A stretch of DNA of 32,894 nt from Salipiger abyssi (GTDB lineage Bacteria; Pseudomonadota; Alphaproteobacteria; Rhodobacterales; Rhodobacteraceae), in contig NZ_JAEKIS010000029.1 in the NCBI RefSeq assembly GCF_017311415.1, positions 1 to 32,894 on the forward strand. Reading direction: 5' to 3'. Made by a program: the position numbers and the translations under genes. Under the pieces are notes generated by a model. That model worked only from the letters and a program-made list of their open reading frames with translations, made no database searches and had not been told where the DNA came from. Of the stretch, positions 18,265-25,398 are shown piece after piece. The first letter of the stretch is position 1. Every line of letters starts with the position of its first letter.

Positions 18265-18627
18265 TCATTCCGCCGCAGGCGATGTCTTGGCAAAAGCACC
18301 CTCATCCTCCCAGCGACGCGCGATGGCGCCCAGCGTATCGAGTACGCCGCGCAACTCCGCGCCGCGCCCGGTCAACCCGTAGGTGACGGCGGGCGGGATG
18401 GTCATGGCCTGCTCCCGCCACACCACGCCGGCATGTTCCAGCATCCGCAGCCGTTCGGTCAGAATCCGGGTGGAAATGCCCGGCACCAACCGCTTGATCG
18501 CACCAAAGCGCTGCGGTCCATGCTCGGACAGAACCCACAGGATGTAGATCGTCCAAGGGCCGGTAATGACCCGCAGCAAGGCGTCCATCGGACAGGACGG
18601 GGGCAGGACGGTCTTCATCGCGGACAT
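18265..18627 (-). CDS. HxlR-family regulator (QorR-like)
   Basis: 120 residues, one HxlR/DUF24 winged helix domain. The family opening is clear: CPMDALLRVITGPWTIYILW, then GISTRILTERLRMLEHAGVV. Cys12 sits where redox- or quinone-sensing HxlR proteins such as QorR and HypR carry their reactive cysteine. It is divergent from the DoxX/dioxygenase/QorB/GST genes. HxlR-qorB pairing is known from E. coli ytfH-ytfG, which supports a role as quinone/electrophile-sensing repressor of this cluster. Start ATG 18627; ATG 18618 is possible. Confidence 0.88.
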   Translation of the reverse strand: MSAMKTVLPPSCPMDALLRVITGPWTIYILWVLSEHGPQRFGAIKRLVPGISTRILTERLRMLEHAGVVWREQAMTIPPAVTYGLTGRGAELRGVLDTLGAIARRWEDEGAFAKTSPAAE

Positions 18628-18649
18628 ATCTCACAGTGACGGGAAGCAA

Positions 18650-18665
18650 GTTACTTTTAAGTGCC
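18650..18665. promoter_or_regulatory. Candidate HxlR operator
   Basis: GTTACTT (18650-18656) and AAGTGCC (18659-18665) form an imperfect dyad (5 of 7 positions) in an AT-rich stretch between the divergent hxlR and doxX-like genes. Position and composition fit an HxlR binding site controlling both directions. Confidence 0.42.
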
Positions 18666-18751
18666 TACTTTCGTTTTTGTAGCATGATCTTTAAACATAC
18701 CTACAGCGGAAAATATCGCTTCACAAGTTGGAGACAGCAGGGAGTGCGGCA

Positions 18752-19159
18752 ATGAGCGATACGGCGGCACGGTATGTTTACTGGATCACTACCGGGCTTG
18801 TGGCGCTGGTCTATCTGGGCGCCGCGGGTTTCTACATCTCATTCCACGACATGGTCGCGGGCATGTATCGCGAGGTGTTGGGCTATCCCACCTACATCAT
18901 CTGGCCGCTGGCGATCCTGAAGATGGTCGGTGCGGTGGTGATCCTGTGGCGACCTTCGGCGATGCTGGCAGACTGGGCGTATGGGGCGATGTTCTGGCAT
19001 CTGGTGCTGGCCTTCGGGGCGCATGTGGGCGCCGGCGATCCGGGCTGGCCGCCGGCCCTGATGGCCTGGGCGCTGCTGATTGCCTCGTGGCTGACCGCGA
19101 ACCGCGTGCGTGCAGTGAAGTCCGCCTATGCGCCTGCGTTCATGGCAGTGGCGAATTGA
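18752..19159 (+). CDS. DoxX-like small membrane protein
   Basis: 135 residues from ATG 18752 (GGGAG 8 bases upstream). Four hydrophobic helices: YWITTGLVALVYLGAAGFYI, WPLAILKMVGAVVILW, GAMFWHLVLAFGAHV and ALMAWALLIASWLTANR, in the DoxX/DUF4267-like fold. Such proteins are inner-membrane oxidoreductase-associated proteins often found in HxlR-controlled electrophile or thiol-stress loci. First gene of the plus-strand cluster opposite hxlR. The exact role is unknown. Confidence 0.78.
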   Translation: MSDTAARYVYWITTGLVALVYLGAAGFYISFHDMVAGMYREVLGYPTYIIWPLAILKMVGAVVILWRPSAMLADWAYGAMFWHLVLAFGAHVGAGDPGWPPALMAWALLIASWLTANRVRAVKSAYAPAFMAVAN

Positions 19160-19228
19160 CCGGACGCGGGGCGCGCGCGCGGTGCATCGGCGCCAGCCCA
19201 CCGCCCTTGAACTGAAAAGGACGACGAC

Positions 19229-20044
19229 ATGACTGTCAGGCATCCTGCGGTATTCCTTCCCCATGGAGGAGGCCCGTGCTTCTTCATGGACTGGAACCCG
19301 CCCGACACCTGGGCCCGGCAGCGCCGGTTCCTGCAGGAGTTCCCGACGAGCCTGCCGGAAAGGCCCAGGGCGCTCCTGGTGATTTCGGGCCACTGGGAGG
19401 AGCGGGTTTTCACCGTGCAGACCAACCCTGCGCCGCCGTTGTTGTTCGACTATCAGGGCTTTCCCCCGCACACCTACCAGTTGACCTGGCCCGCGCCCGG
19501 CAATCCCGCTCTTGCCGCCCGCGTGCGCGACCTGCTGCAAGTCGCAGGGTTCGAGACGGGCGAAGATCCCGCGCGCGGCTTCGATCACGGGGTGTTCGTA
19601 CCGCTGAAGATAGCGTTCCCCGATGCCGATATTCCCACCGTCCAACTTTCGCTGCGGTCCGATCTCGATCCCCGGGCGCATCTGGCGGCGGGGCGGGCGC
19701 TGGCGCCCCTGCGCGACGAGGGGGTGCTGATCGTCGGTTCGGGCAACACCTATCACAACATGGGCGTGATGCTGCGGGCGATGCGCGGCGGGGCGCGCGG
19801 ACCCGTCGCAGGGACCGACTTCGACCGCTGGCTGACCGATGCCGTCACGCAGGACGATCCCGCGCGCCGCGACGCGATGCTGGCGGCCTGGGAGAGGGCC
19901 CCCGGCGCGCGCGAGGCCAACCCGCGCGAAGAACATCTCATCCCGCTGCATGTCGTCGCCGGGGCAGCCGGGGCCGATCATGGCACCAAGACGCTGGAAG
20001 ATCATGTCATGGGCGCTGTGGAAAGCGCCTTCCGGTTCGGCTGA
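19229..20044 (+). CDS. Class III extradiol dioxygenase, DODA/YgiD (LigB) type
   Basis: 271 residues. The metal-binding pattern of the YgiD/DODA group is visible: LPHGGGP (His12), ISGHWE (His55), FDHG (His120) and GNTYHN (His176), with a further HLIPLHV near residue 230. Family members open catechol rings (for example DOPA 4,5-dioxygenase) with non-haem Fe(II), and some bind Zn. ATG 19229 has AAAGGAC about 8 bases upstream. It sits between the DoxX-like and DUF5519-like genes; catechol or quinone detoxification would fit the HxlR/QorB/GST context. Confidence 0.9.
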   Translation: MTVRHPAVFLPHGGGPCFFMDWNPPDTWARQRRFLQEFPTSLPERPRALLVISGHWEERVFTVQTNPAPPLLFDYQGFPPHTYQLTWPAPGNPALAARVRDLLQVAGFETGEDPARGFDHGVFVPLKIAFPDADIPTVQLSLRSDLDPRAHLAAGRALAPLRDEGVLIVGSGNTYHNMGVMLRAMRGGARGPVAGTDFDRWLTDAVTQDDPARRDAMLAAWERAPGAREANPREEHLIPLHVVAGAAGADHGTKTLEDHVMGAVESAFRFG

Positions 20045-20048
20045 CACC

Positions 20049-20546
20049 ATGAGTTTCGAATTGCCCATGCGTGCCGGCCCGCGCCCGACGACCACCGATT
20101 GCGCCCCCCATGAACAGGTGTCGCAGAACTCGCCGCCGGAGATCCATGCGTTGTTCAAGCTTCGCGCCTTCGAACTGCCCTTCGTCGAACGCCGTCCCTC
20201 CGGCATCTCGGTGCCGGGCGCCGAGGCGCTGGTACTGCCACATGCGCACGCATGCGGCCCGCGCGAGGCCTTCATGATCGGTCGCGAATTTGCTCACGTG
20301 CACCCCGGCTATGATGGCTCGTCGCATCTGATGCTGCCGCTGCCGATGGTCGAGGAACTGATCGCCAAGGGCTGGGGTGAGCCGCATCCGATGGCGCGGC
20401 AAGGCGTCATTCCGGCCAACGCGGTCATGGCTTTCGCCCCGCGCGACGAGGCCGAGATCGATGTGATGCTGCGGCTCTTGCACAGTAGTTGGGACTTCGC
20501 CCGCGGCAAGCTGGCGAACCCTGCACCCGTCCAAATCCACGGCTAA
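20049..20546 (+). CDS. DUF5519 (luciferase-domain) family protein
   Basis: 165 residues from ATG 20049, four bases after the dioxygenase stop; the open frame upstream of it overlaps that gene and is not coding. The core pattern LPHAHACGPREAFMIGREFA, then HPGYDGSSHLMLP and GWGEPHPMA, is that of the DUF5519/'luciferase' family. Despite the name, light emission is not implied; the biochemical role is unknown to me. Tight spacing indicates joint expression with the dioxygenase. Confidence 0.72.
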   Translation: MSFELPMRAGPRPTTTDCAPHEQVSQNSPPEIHALFKLRAFELPFVERRPSGISVPGAEALVLPHAHACGPREAFMIGREFAHVHPGYDGSSHLMLPLPMVEELIAKGWGEPHPMARQGVIPANAVMAFAPRDEAEIDVMLRLLHSSWDFARGKLANPAPVQIHG

Positions 20547-20591
20547 GGGCAGACGGCCCATCACCTGACTTCACTTCTTAGGAGACAAACC

Positions 20592-21488
20592 ATGAGCAAT
20601 ATTCAGAACGGACCCTTTATCGTCACCGGCGCTTCCGGCCAGCTCGGCCGGCAGGTCGTCGAACTGCTGGTCGATGCCAGCGCCAGTCCGATCGTTGCGG
20701 TGTCGCGCAATCCCGAAAAGCTGGCCGATCTAAAGGCAAAGGGCGTCGAGGCGCGTCAAGGCGATTTCAACGATCCAGCGTCGCTCGAACCCGCCTTCGC
20801 GGGCGGCAAGCGCCTGCTCATCATCTCGACCGACGATCTTGAGCCGGGCAAGCGGATCGCTGCCCATTCCAACGCCGTCGCGGCCGCGACGGCGGCGGGT
20901 GTCGATCATATAGTCTATACTTCGCTCACCAACCCGGTGTCAGACAGCCCGATTGGTTTCTCTTCCGACCATGAGGAAACCGAAAAGCTGATCGCGGCAT
21001 GCGGTGCCGATTACACCATCCTGCGCAACAACCTCTATGCCGACCTCCTGCTGATGGGCGGCCCGCAGAGCATCGCGATGGGCAGTCATTATGCCGCCGC
21101 CGCAGAAGGCAAGACCGGCTATGTCTCGCGCGCCGATTGCGCCCGTGCGGCGGCTGCGGCGCTTATGACGTCCACTGGCAAGCAGACCCTTGATATTACT
21201 GGGCCGCAAGCCGTCAGCCAGGCCGAGATCGCGGCCATTCTGTCCGAGGTCGCTGGCAAGGATATTCCCTATGTTGCCTTGCCTGCCGAGGATCTGGTGC
21301 AGGCGATGATCGGCAACGGGTTGCCGGAATTCATGGCGCGGGTCTTCGTCTCCTTCGACGAGGCGATTGCGCAGGATTATCTCGACGTGGCGAGCGACAA
21401 CCTGAACACCCTGACCGGCCAGTCGGGCCAGTCGGTTCGCGACTTCCTGTTGGCGAACCGGGCCGCACTGCAGACCCCACCGAGCTAG
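20592..21488 (+). CDS. NmrA/QorB-like NAD(P)-binding oxidoreductase
   Basis: 298 residues, atypical short-chain dehydrogenase. The Rossmann motif TGASGQLGRQVVELL is at residues 12-26, and the NmrA/QorB core (VDHIVYTSLTNPVSDSPIGF, then DYTILRNNLYADLL) follows. E. coli QorB (YtfG) is an NADPH:quinone oxidoreductase of this group. AGGAGA precedes ATG 20592 at the right distance. Its pairing with an HxlR gene on the opposite strand mirrors qorB-qorR. It probably reduces quinones or other electrophiles made or met by this cluster. Confidence 0.9.
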   Translation: MSNIQNGPFIVTGASGQLGRQVVELLVDASASPIVAVSRNPEKLADLKAKGVEARQGDFNDPASLEPAFAGGKRLLIISTDDLEPGKRIAAHSNAVAAATAAGVDHIVYTSLTNPVSDSPIGFSSDHEETEKLIAACGADYTILRNNLYADLLLMGGPQSIAMGSHYAAAAEGKTGYVSRADCARAAAAALMTSTGKQTLDITGPQAVSQAEIAAILSEVAGKDIPYVALPAEDLVQAMIGNGLPEFMARVFVSFDEAIAQDYLDVASDNLNTLTGQSGQSVRDFLLANRAALQTPPS

Positions 21489-21489
21489 G

Positions 21490-22134
21490 ATGATCACCAT
21501 GCGGCTCTACAACGCCAACTTCTCACCCAATACCCTGCGCGTACGCGCCGTGGCATTCGAACTGGGGATCGACCTCGAAATCATCGAGGTCGATGTCTTC
21601 AAAGGTGACACCCGCGCCGCAGACTTCCTTGCGCGCAACCCCAACGCCAAGGTGCCGGTGCTTGAGGATGGGGATTTCGTGCTGTGGGAATCCCGCGCGA
21701 TCTGTACCTATCTGGCCAGCCTGAAGCCGGACGCGGGGCTGGTTCCGTCCGACCCGAAGTCGCGGGGACTGATGGAACAATGGGCCTGGTGGCAAGCGAT
21801 CCATCTGGGCCCCGCAATGCAGAAATTGTCCTTCGAGTTGTTCCTGAAGGAGAAGTTCGGCATGGGCGAACCCGACGCCGCGGTGATCGAGGCCGAGCGC
21901 AAGGCCACCGATCAGTTCCTGGACGTGCTGGAACAGGGACTGGCCGGGCAGGACTGGATCGTGGGTAACCTCAGCCTTTCGGACTTCTACCTCGCCACAA
22001 CCTTCATGTATCGCAGTCAGGCAGGTATTGCGCTCGACGCCCGGCCCGCCGTCGCCGCCTGGATCGAGCGGCTGGAGGCGCGGGAAAGCTGGCAAAAGGC
22101 AATGGCGCCCCTGAACGCGGCCCTGGGGCTCTGA
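21490..22134 (+). CDS. Glutathione S-transferase
   Basis: 214 residues with a thioredoxin-fold N-terminal domain (MRLYNANFSPNTLRVRAVAF, NPNAKVPVLEDGDFVLWES with the cis-Pro of the glutathione site and Glu/Ser of the 'ES' motif) and an all-helical C-terminal domain (NLSLSDFYLATTF as N-capping box). ATG 21490 lies one base after the QorB-like stop. ATG 21499 has a better-spaced AGGA and gives MRLYN, the usual GST opening, so the true protein may be three residues shorter. It would conjugate electrophiles to glutathione, in keeping with the neighbours. Confidence 0.92.
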   Translation: MITMRLYNANFSPNTLRVRAVAFELGIDLEIIEVDVFKGDTRAADFLARNPNAKVPVLEDGDFVLWESRAICTYLASLKPDAGLVPSDPKSRGLMEQWAWWQAIHLGPAMQKLSFELFLKEKFGMGEPDAAVIEAERKATDQFLDVLEQGLAGQDWIVGNLSLSDFYLATTFMYRSQAGIALDARPAVAAWIERLEARESWQKAMAPLNAALGL

Positions 22135-22157
22135 GCGGCGCACAAGGAGAAATGCAC

Positions 22158-22757
22158 ATGGAAACCGGCCTCTATACCTTTGGCGATGCCGGTACGAGTC
22201 GGGTAACGGGGGCGACTGTATCCCCCGAAACCCGGCTGCGCCACCTTGTCGAGGAGATCGAACTGGCCGATCAGGTGGGACTCGACGTCTTCGGCCTGGG
22301 CGAGGTCAACCGAGGCTTCTATTCAGTGATGAGGAACTTTCCGAACGAACGGATCGTTCTGGGCGCGATGGCCTGCGCCGAAGCGCAGTCCGCACTCGAC
22401 ATGACTGTGGATTACGTCAAACAGCGAAAGGCCTTCGGCGGCGTCCTTTGGGACAAGCAGGCCGTGCGTCAGCGCCTGGCCGATTGCCAAACCCGGATCG
22501 AAGCCGGACGTCAACTGGTCTATCACGCCGCCAGTCAGGACGCCGCAGGCCACGACTGTGTGAAGGAGGTCTCGATGGTAAAGGCCTATTGCGGCGAACT
22601 CGTCAACTCCGTGCTTTATGACTGTGTGCAATTCCACGGTGGCATGGGCTACATGCGCGAAACACCTGTTGAGCGGATGTCACGTGATGCGCGTGTCCAG
22701 GCCATCGGTGGTGGTGCGACTGAGGTGATGCTCGAGGAAGTCGCCAAGCGCATGTGA
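22158..22757 (+). CDS. Chimera: luciferase-like monooxygenase N-terminus fused to acyl-CoA dehydrogenase C-terminus
   Basis: 199 residues from ATG 22158 (AAGGAG 7 bases upstream; ATG 22152 is too close to that site). Residues 1-49 read METGLYTFGD ... EEIELADQVGLDVFGLGE, the start of an F420/FMN luciferase-like (LLM) monooxygenase. From residue 50 the sequence is NRGFYSVMRNFPNERIVLGA, then VKQRKAFGG, FHGGMGYMRETPVERMSRD and GGGATEVMLEEVAKRM: the C-terminal helical domain of an acyl-CoA dehydrogenase, complete to its natural end. The join at 22299-22304 falls on the Gly-Glu codons shared by both families. The LLM barrel and the ACAD N-terminal and beta domains are missing, so neither enzyme activity is expected. 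It is probably a deletion fusion and functionally a pseudogene, though the frame is open. Confidence 0.8.
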   Translation: METGLYTFGDAGTSRVTGATVSPETRLRHLVEEIELADQVGLDVFGLGEVNRGFYSVMRNFPNERIVLGAMACAEAQSALDMTVDYVKQRKAFGGVLWDKQAVRQRLADCQTRIEAGRQLVYHAASQDAAGHDCVKEVSMVKAYCGELVNSVLYDCVQFHGGMGYMRETPVERMSRDARVQAIGGGATEVMLEEVAKRM

Positions 22758-22804
22758 AGTTGCCAATGAAACAAGGCAGGCTTGAAATCAAAGGAGACAT
22801 CTAA

Positions 22805-23376
22805 ATGAACGCGGTATCTGTCCAACAACACCCAATCTCATTCTTCACCCGAGAGATCATGATTTTGTTTCTCGGCTCACTCCTCCTGACAGTCTCTGCA
22901 AAAATCGTGGTGCCTTTTTATCCGGTCCCAATGTCCGCGCAGACAGTAGTAGTACTTGGCCTCGGTCTTTTTCTAGGACCCATTCAATTCGGGGCAGTCT
23001 TGTGGTTTTCGTTTACTTGCTAGAGGGTATTTTTGGATTGCCGGTTTTCGCGGGCACGCCGCCGGCACCATCCGGGTTGGCTTATGTATTCGGACCTACT
23101 GGTGGGTTCCTGGCGGGATTCTTGCTCGCTGCCGCAGTCACCGGATGGATGGTCAGGAAAATCGACCGATTTCCGCTTGTCCTAACTGCGGCACTGGCGG
23201 TGGTTGGAGGTTCGGTGGTCCTGTATATTCCGGGACTCATTTGGCTGGGCAACTTTGTCGGGCATGAAAAGAAGCTTCTGGAGTTCGGGCTTTATCCATT
23301 CATCCTCGGGGATGCGGTGAAAGCGGCGATTGCAGTTACGCTTTACGCAATCTTTCATGGTCGTCGCTCTATGTGA
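22805..23376 (+). pseudogene. bioY: bioY (biotin ECF transporter S component), frameshifted
   Basis: ATG 22805 follows a clear AAGGAGAC site. The first frame gives the BioY opening with FYPVPMSAQTVVVLGLGLFL and stops at 23021-23023 after WFSFTC. The second frame (from about 23002) continues as VFVYLLEGIFGLPVFAG and runs through GPTGGFLAGFLLAA to the end at 23376. Removing one base in the TTGTGGTTTTC run at 23000-23010 restores a single BioY of about 190 residues (normal length). So this is a +1 frameshift in an otherwise intact gene. BioY is the membrane biotin-binding subunit. The gene is visibly richer in A/T than the genes to its left. A sequencing error cannot be excluded. Confidence 0.85.
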
Positions 23377-23892
23377 ACATTTTTTCCAACTTCATCATCC
23401 GGTGCCCAAAATGTTGGGCATCGGAGTTTCTGAGCGCCTACTTCACCATTGCAAAATGACGTGACCACAGGAAATGGTTTCAATCCTGATAAAAATCTTC
23501 CGCTTAGAACCCCCACCAGAGACAGGAGTGGAAACACATCGTCGGCAAAGTCGCCGCTTTCGCAATCGACCAGGCATGAGCGATGTCGTACTTCAAGGTC
23601 GTGATGATAATCGGGGCCATTATCAACATAAGATTGCCTCTCGGATTCCCGGGGAAGTCTACAATACATTAACATAAACTTCATTATACGCATCTGACGC
23701 TGTTTCGTGTCATGGTGTATTGACGGCAACTACCACTCGCCCTAGTAGCATCCGCAACACCAAGTACCCGGAACTGCATGCAAATTGGTCCTCTATCTCT
23801 AAGCACCGATTTTCGACTTTTCTGCACCCTCACCTCTGAATGTAACATATATCGCGTGGTGATATTTCGTGCATCGTGCCCGTTTCGCGGGC
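23377..23892. other. AT-richer intergenic stretch without a convincing gene
   Basis: About 516 bp between bioY and the XRE gene. Open frames on both strands (for example a 124-codon minus-strand frame at 23355-23729) have no ribosome-binding site or recognisable sequence. Two hairpins are visible: one at 23403-23420, which may end bioY transcripts, and one at 23877-23893 at the XRE start. Base composition differs from the flanks, so this may be a junction region of an integrated element. Confidence 0.5.
23403..23420 (+). terminator. Possible terminator hairpin after bioY
   Basis: TGCCCAA (23403-23409) pairs perfectly with TTGGGCA (23414-23420) across a 4-base loop, 27 bases after the bioY stop. 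There is no T-tract after it, so termination is uncertain. Confidence 0.4.
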
Positions 23893-23893
23893 A
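23877..23893. promoter_or_regulatory. Palindrome overlapping the XRE start codon
   Basis: TGCCCG (23877-23882) pairs with CGGGCA (23888-23893) and reaches the A of the ATG at 23893. It could be an autoregulatory operator or an RNA hairpin hiding the start. No good Shine-Dalgarno sequence is seen here. Confidence 0.4.
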
Positions 23894-24102
23894 TGAACTT
23901 GCGGGACCGTGTAGCATTGAACATCCAGGACTTGAGACGCGCCCGCGGCCTCAGCCAGGAAGCGCTTGCTCATCAGGCCAACGTAAGCCGCGGTCACATG
24001 GGCAGGCTCGAGAACTCGAAATTTGCGGCCTCACTCGACCTTCTCGAACGCATCGCCAAGGCGCTCAATGTCGATCCCGAAGAGCTTTTCGCGAGGCGTT
24101 AA
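23893..24102 (+). CDS. Small XRE-family HTH regulator
   Basis: 69 residues, essentially a single Cro/C1-type helix-turn-helix: NIQDLRRARGLSQEALAHQA, NVSRGHMGRLENSKFAASLD, then LLERIAKALNVDPEELF. The size matches stand-alone Xre/controller-type regulators. A GTG at 23869 would add eight residues; ATG 23893 gives the more usual N-terminus. It lies near the left edge of the type IV secretion locus and may control that element; no direct evidence links them. The palindrome over its start suggests autoregulation. Confidence 0.85.
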   Translation: MNLRDRVALNIQDLRRARGLSQEALAHQANVSRGHMGRLENSKFAASLDLLERIAKALNVDPEELFARR

Positions 24103-24178
24103 TCCGCTTCCTGAGGCTTTGATCCCGCCTCAATTTAAAAAGTCAAAACGGCAAGAACGGTACGAGTAGCGCGGGTAC

Positions 24179-24379
24179 ATGGCGAAGAGAAAGACAGGCT
24201 GGCCCTTCCAGGAAGGGTTTATCATCGACGGAACGAACGAAACCCATGTGTTTACCGACTACCGCTGGGATGATGGAAGCGTGAGCCGCCGCCAGTTTGT
24301 GGATCCATGCAGTTACGACCATACGCTTGTCGTAGTACGGACAGTTTCACTCAAGCTGCCGGACAGCCACGATCAGTAG
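24179..24379 (+). CDS. Small hypothetical protein
   Basis: 66 residues from ATG 24179, beginning with a basic stretch (MAKRKTGWPF) and rich in Asp, Thr and aromatic residues. I do not recognise it. It has no good ribosome-binding site and no signal peptide. Its end overlaps the end of the convergent secreted-protein gene by 7 bases. It may be real, since the composition is protein-like, but this is uncertain. Confidence 0.4.
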   Translation: MAKRKTGWPFQEGFIIDGTNETHVFTDYRWDDGSVSRRQFVDPCSYDHTLVVVRTVSLKLPDSHDQ

Positions 24380-24951
24380 GAAAACCACTCCGAGTGGCCC
24401 ATGTTGCCCTCGTAGTCCCCGTATTCGACCATGATGCTGCGGGAATAGAAGTGCCACAGGCCCCCGCTGGTCGGATAGGCGATCTCCTGGCCGCTTTCCG
24501 AGACGAATGTCGCGGGCCAGGGCATGTGGGATCCGTAGACCCGTTGGATGTAGCGGCAGGTCCGGTTCTCGCGATCGCAGGAGCGTATCGACCAATCCCA
24601 TTGACGCGGCTCGTCGCGCGGCTCGTAGGAGCGCCCGGTGAACCAGATCACATGAGTGCGGTTCAGCCATTCATACTCAGGCAGGTTGGTGTCGAGCTCG
24701 CCTTCTCCGCCGGGCCCGCCCAATTCGACCGGCACATGGGCAAAGGTGCAGACCCCGAAGGGCGGCAGGCTCGGCCAGGGCGTGATGCGGCGGATCATGG
24801 TGCGATAGGCCCGTGCGCAGACAGCGCTCGGGGGGAAGCCACCTGCCATGCAGAGCATGATGGCGCAGTCGATGTCATAGGCCTGCGCCTTCTCAGGGGC
24901 TCCAAACACCGCCATCACTCCCATCGCCGCTGCCATCGCCTGTCGTTTCAT
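24373..24951 (-). CDS. Secreted, cysteine-rich protein next to the T4SS operon
   Basis: 192 residues from ATG 24951 (GGGAGAG 5-11 bases upstream). A signal peptide is clear (MKRQAMAAAMGVMAVFGAP, cleavage after AQA). The mature part starts YDIDCAIMLCMAGGFPPSAV and contains several cysteines (including PFGVC and SCDRENRTC) that probably form disulfides in the periplasm. This N-terminal Cys block resembles conserved proteins of conjugative elements in alphaproteobacteria, but I cannot name the family. It is divergent from the T4SS operon and shares its 117-bp control region. A conjugation accessory role is inferred from position only. Confidence 0.72.
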   Translation of the reverse strand: MKRQAMAAAMGVMAVFGAPEKAQAYDIDCAIMLCMAGGFPPSAVCARAYRTMIRRITPWPSLPPFGVCTFAHVPVELGGPGGEGELDTNLPEYEWLNRTHVIWFTGRSYEPRDEPRQWDWSIRSCDRENRTCRYIQRVYGSHMPWPATFVSESGQEIAYPTSGGLWHFYSRSIMVEYGDYEGNMGHSEWFSY

Positions 24952-24966
24952 GTCGCTCTCCCGCAA

Positions 24967-25083
24967 AAGTTGCGCAGACTATCGCGCAATATGTATTTAT
25001 CTGCAATATGTCGTATTGACTCCATATGACTTTATGGATTTAAGCGTAGGAAGTAGAAGGGCTCTCGTGGGGAGAGTCCGAAC
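24967..25083. promoter_or_regulatory. Palindrome-rich divergent control region of the T4SS locus
   Basis: This AT-rich region lies between the minus-strand secreted-protein gene and the first plus-strand gene. Three dyads are visible: TTGCGC/GCGCAA (24970-24975 and 24984-24989), CAATA/TATTG (25004-25018), and TCCATA/TATGGA with a 6-base centre (25021-25038). The nonamer GCAATATGT occurs twice, 17 bases apart (24986 and 25003). This is the only good candidate for the T4SS operon promoter in the window and looks like a multi-site operator. Confidence 0.55.
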
Positions 25084-25398
25084 ATGCCGATAGCGCGCAA
25101 CCAGATCCTGATCACCATCGACGGTGTCAAAGACCTGTCCGAAAAGGGCATCGCGTTCCGCTGCCGGTATGAACTCGTGGGGTTCACGGACGATGGCAAG
25201 CCGCGCTACCAGTGCATCTACCTGCGCGAGGGTGAGCCGGAAGCCATTCTGGTCTCGACCCGGATCACCCCACACGGGCCAGAGCCGCGGTATTTCAACA
25301 TATGGCCGGGGCTCTTCAAACATCATCTCGAGTTCGGTGACGGGCGTGATCTGCGCTTTGGTCCTGACTACAGCATCACCCTCGAGGAGCGCGGCTGA
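25084..25398 (+). CDS. Hypothetical protein, first gene of the T4SS transcript
   Basis: 104 residues, ATG 25084 with GGGGAGAG 5-12 bases upstream. No signal peptide or membrane helix; beta-rich and charged ([20 protein letters not shown], then [20 protein letters not shown]). I do not recognise the family. Its last 60 or so bases overlap the probable start of virB1 in another frame. Being first behind the palindromic region, it could be a regulatory or accessory protein. Confidence 0.65.
   Translation: MPIARNQILITIDGVKDLSEKGIAFRCRYELVGFTDDGKPRYQCIYLREGEPEAILVSTRITPHGPEPRYFNIWPGLFKHHLEFGDGRDLRFGPDYSITLEERG

Noticed and set aside
20049-20546. A light-producing luciferase, suggested by the family name
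   Set aside because: The DUF5519 'luciferase' label does not imply bioluminescence, and no lux genes are present.
22980-23030. Programmed frameshifting in bioY
   Set aside because: No slippery heptamer with a downstream structure is evident, and BioY is not known to use frameshifting; mutation or sequence error is simpler.
23355-23729. A 124-codon minus-strand frame after bioY
   Set aside because: No Shine-Dalgarno, no recognisable sequence, and it overlaps the bioY end; treated as non-coding.
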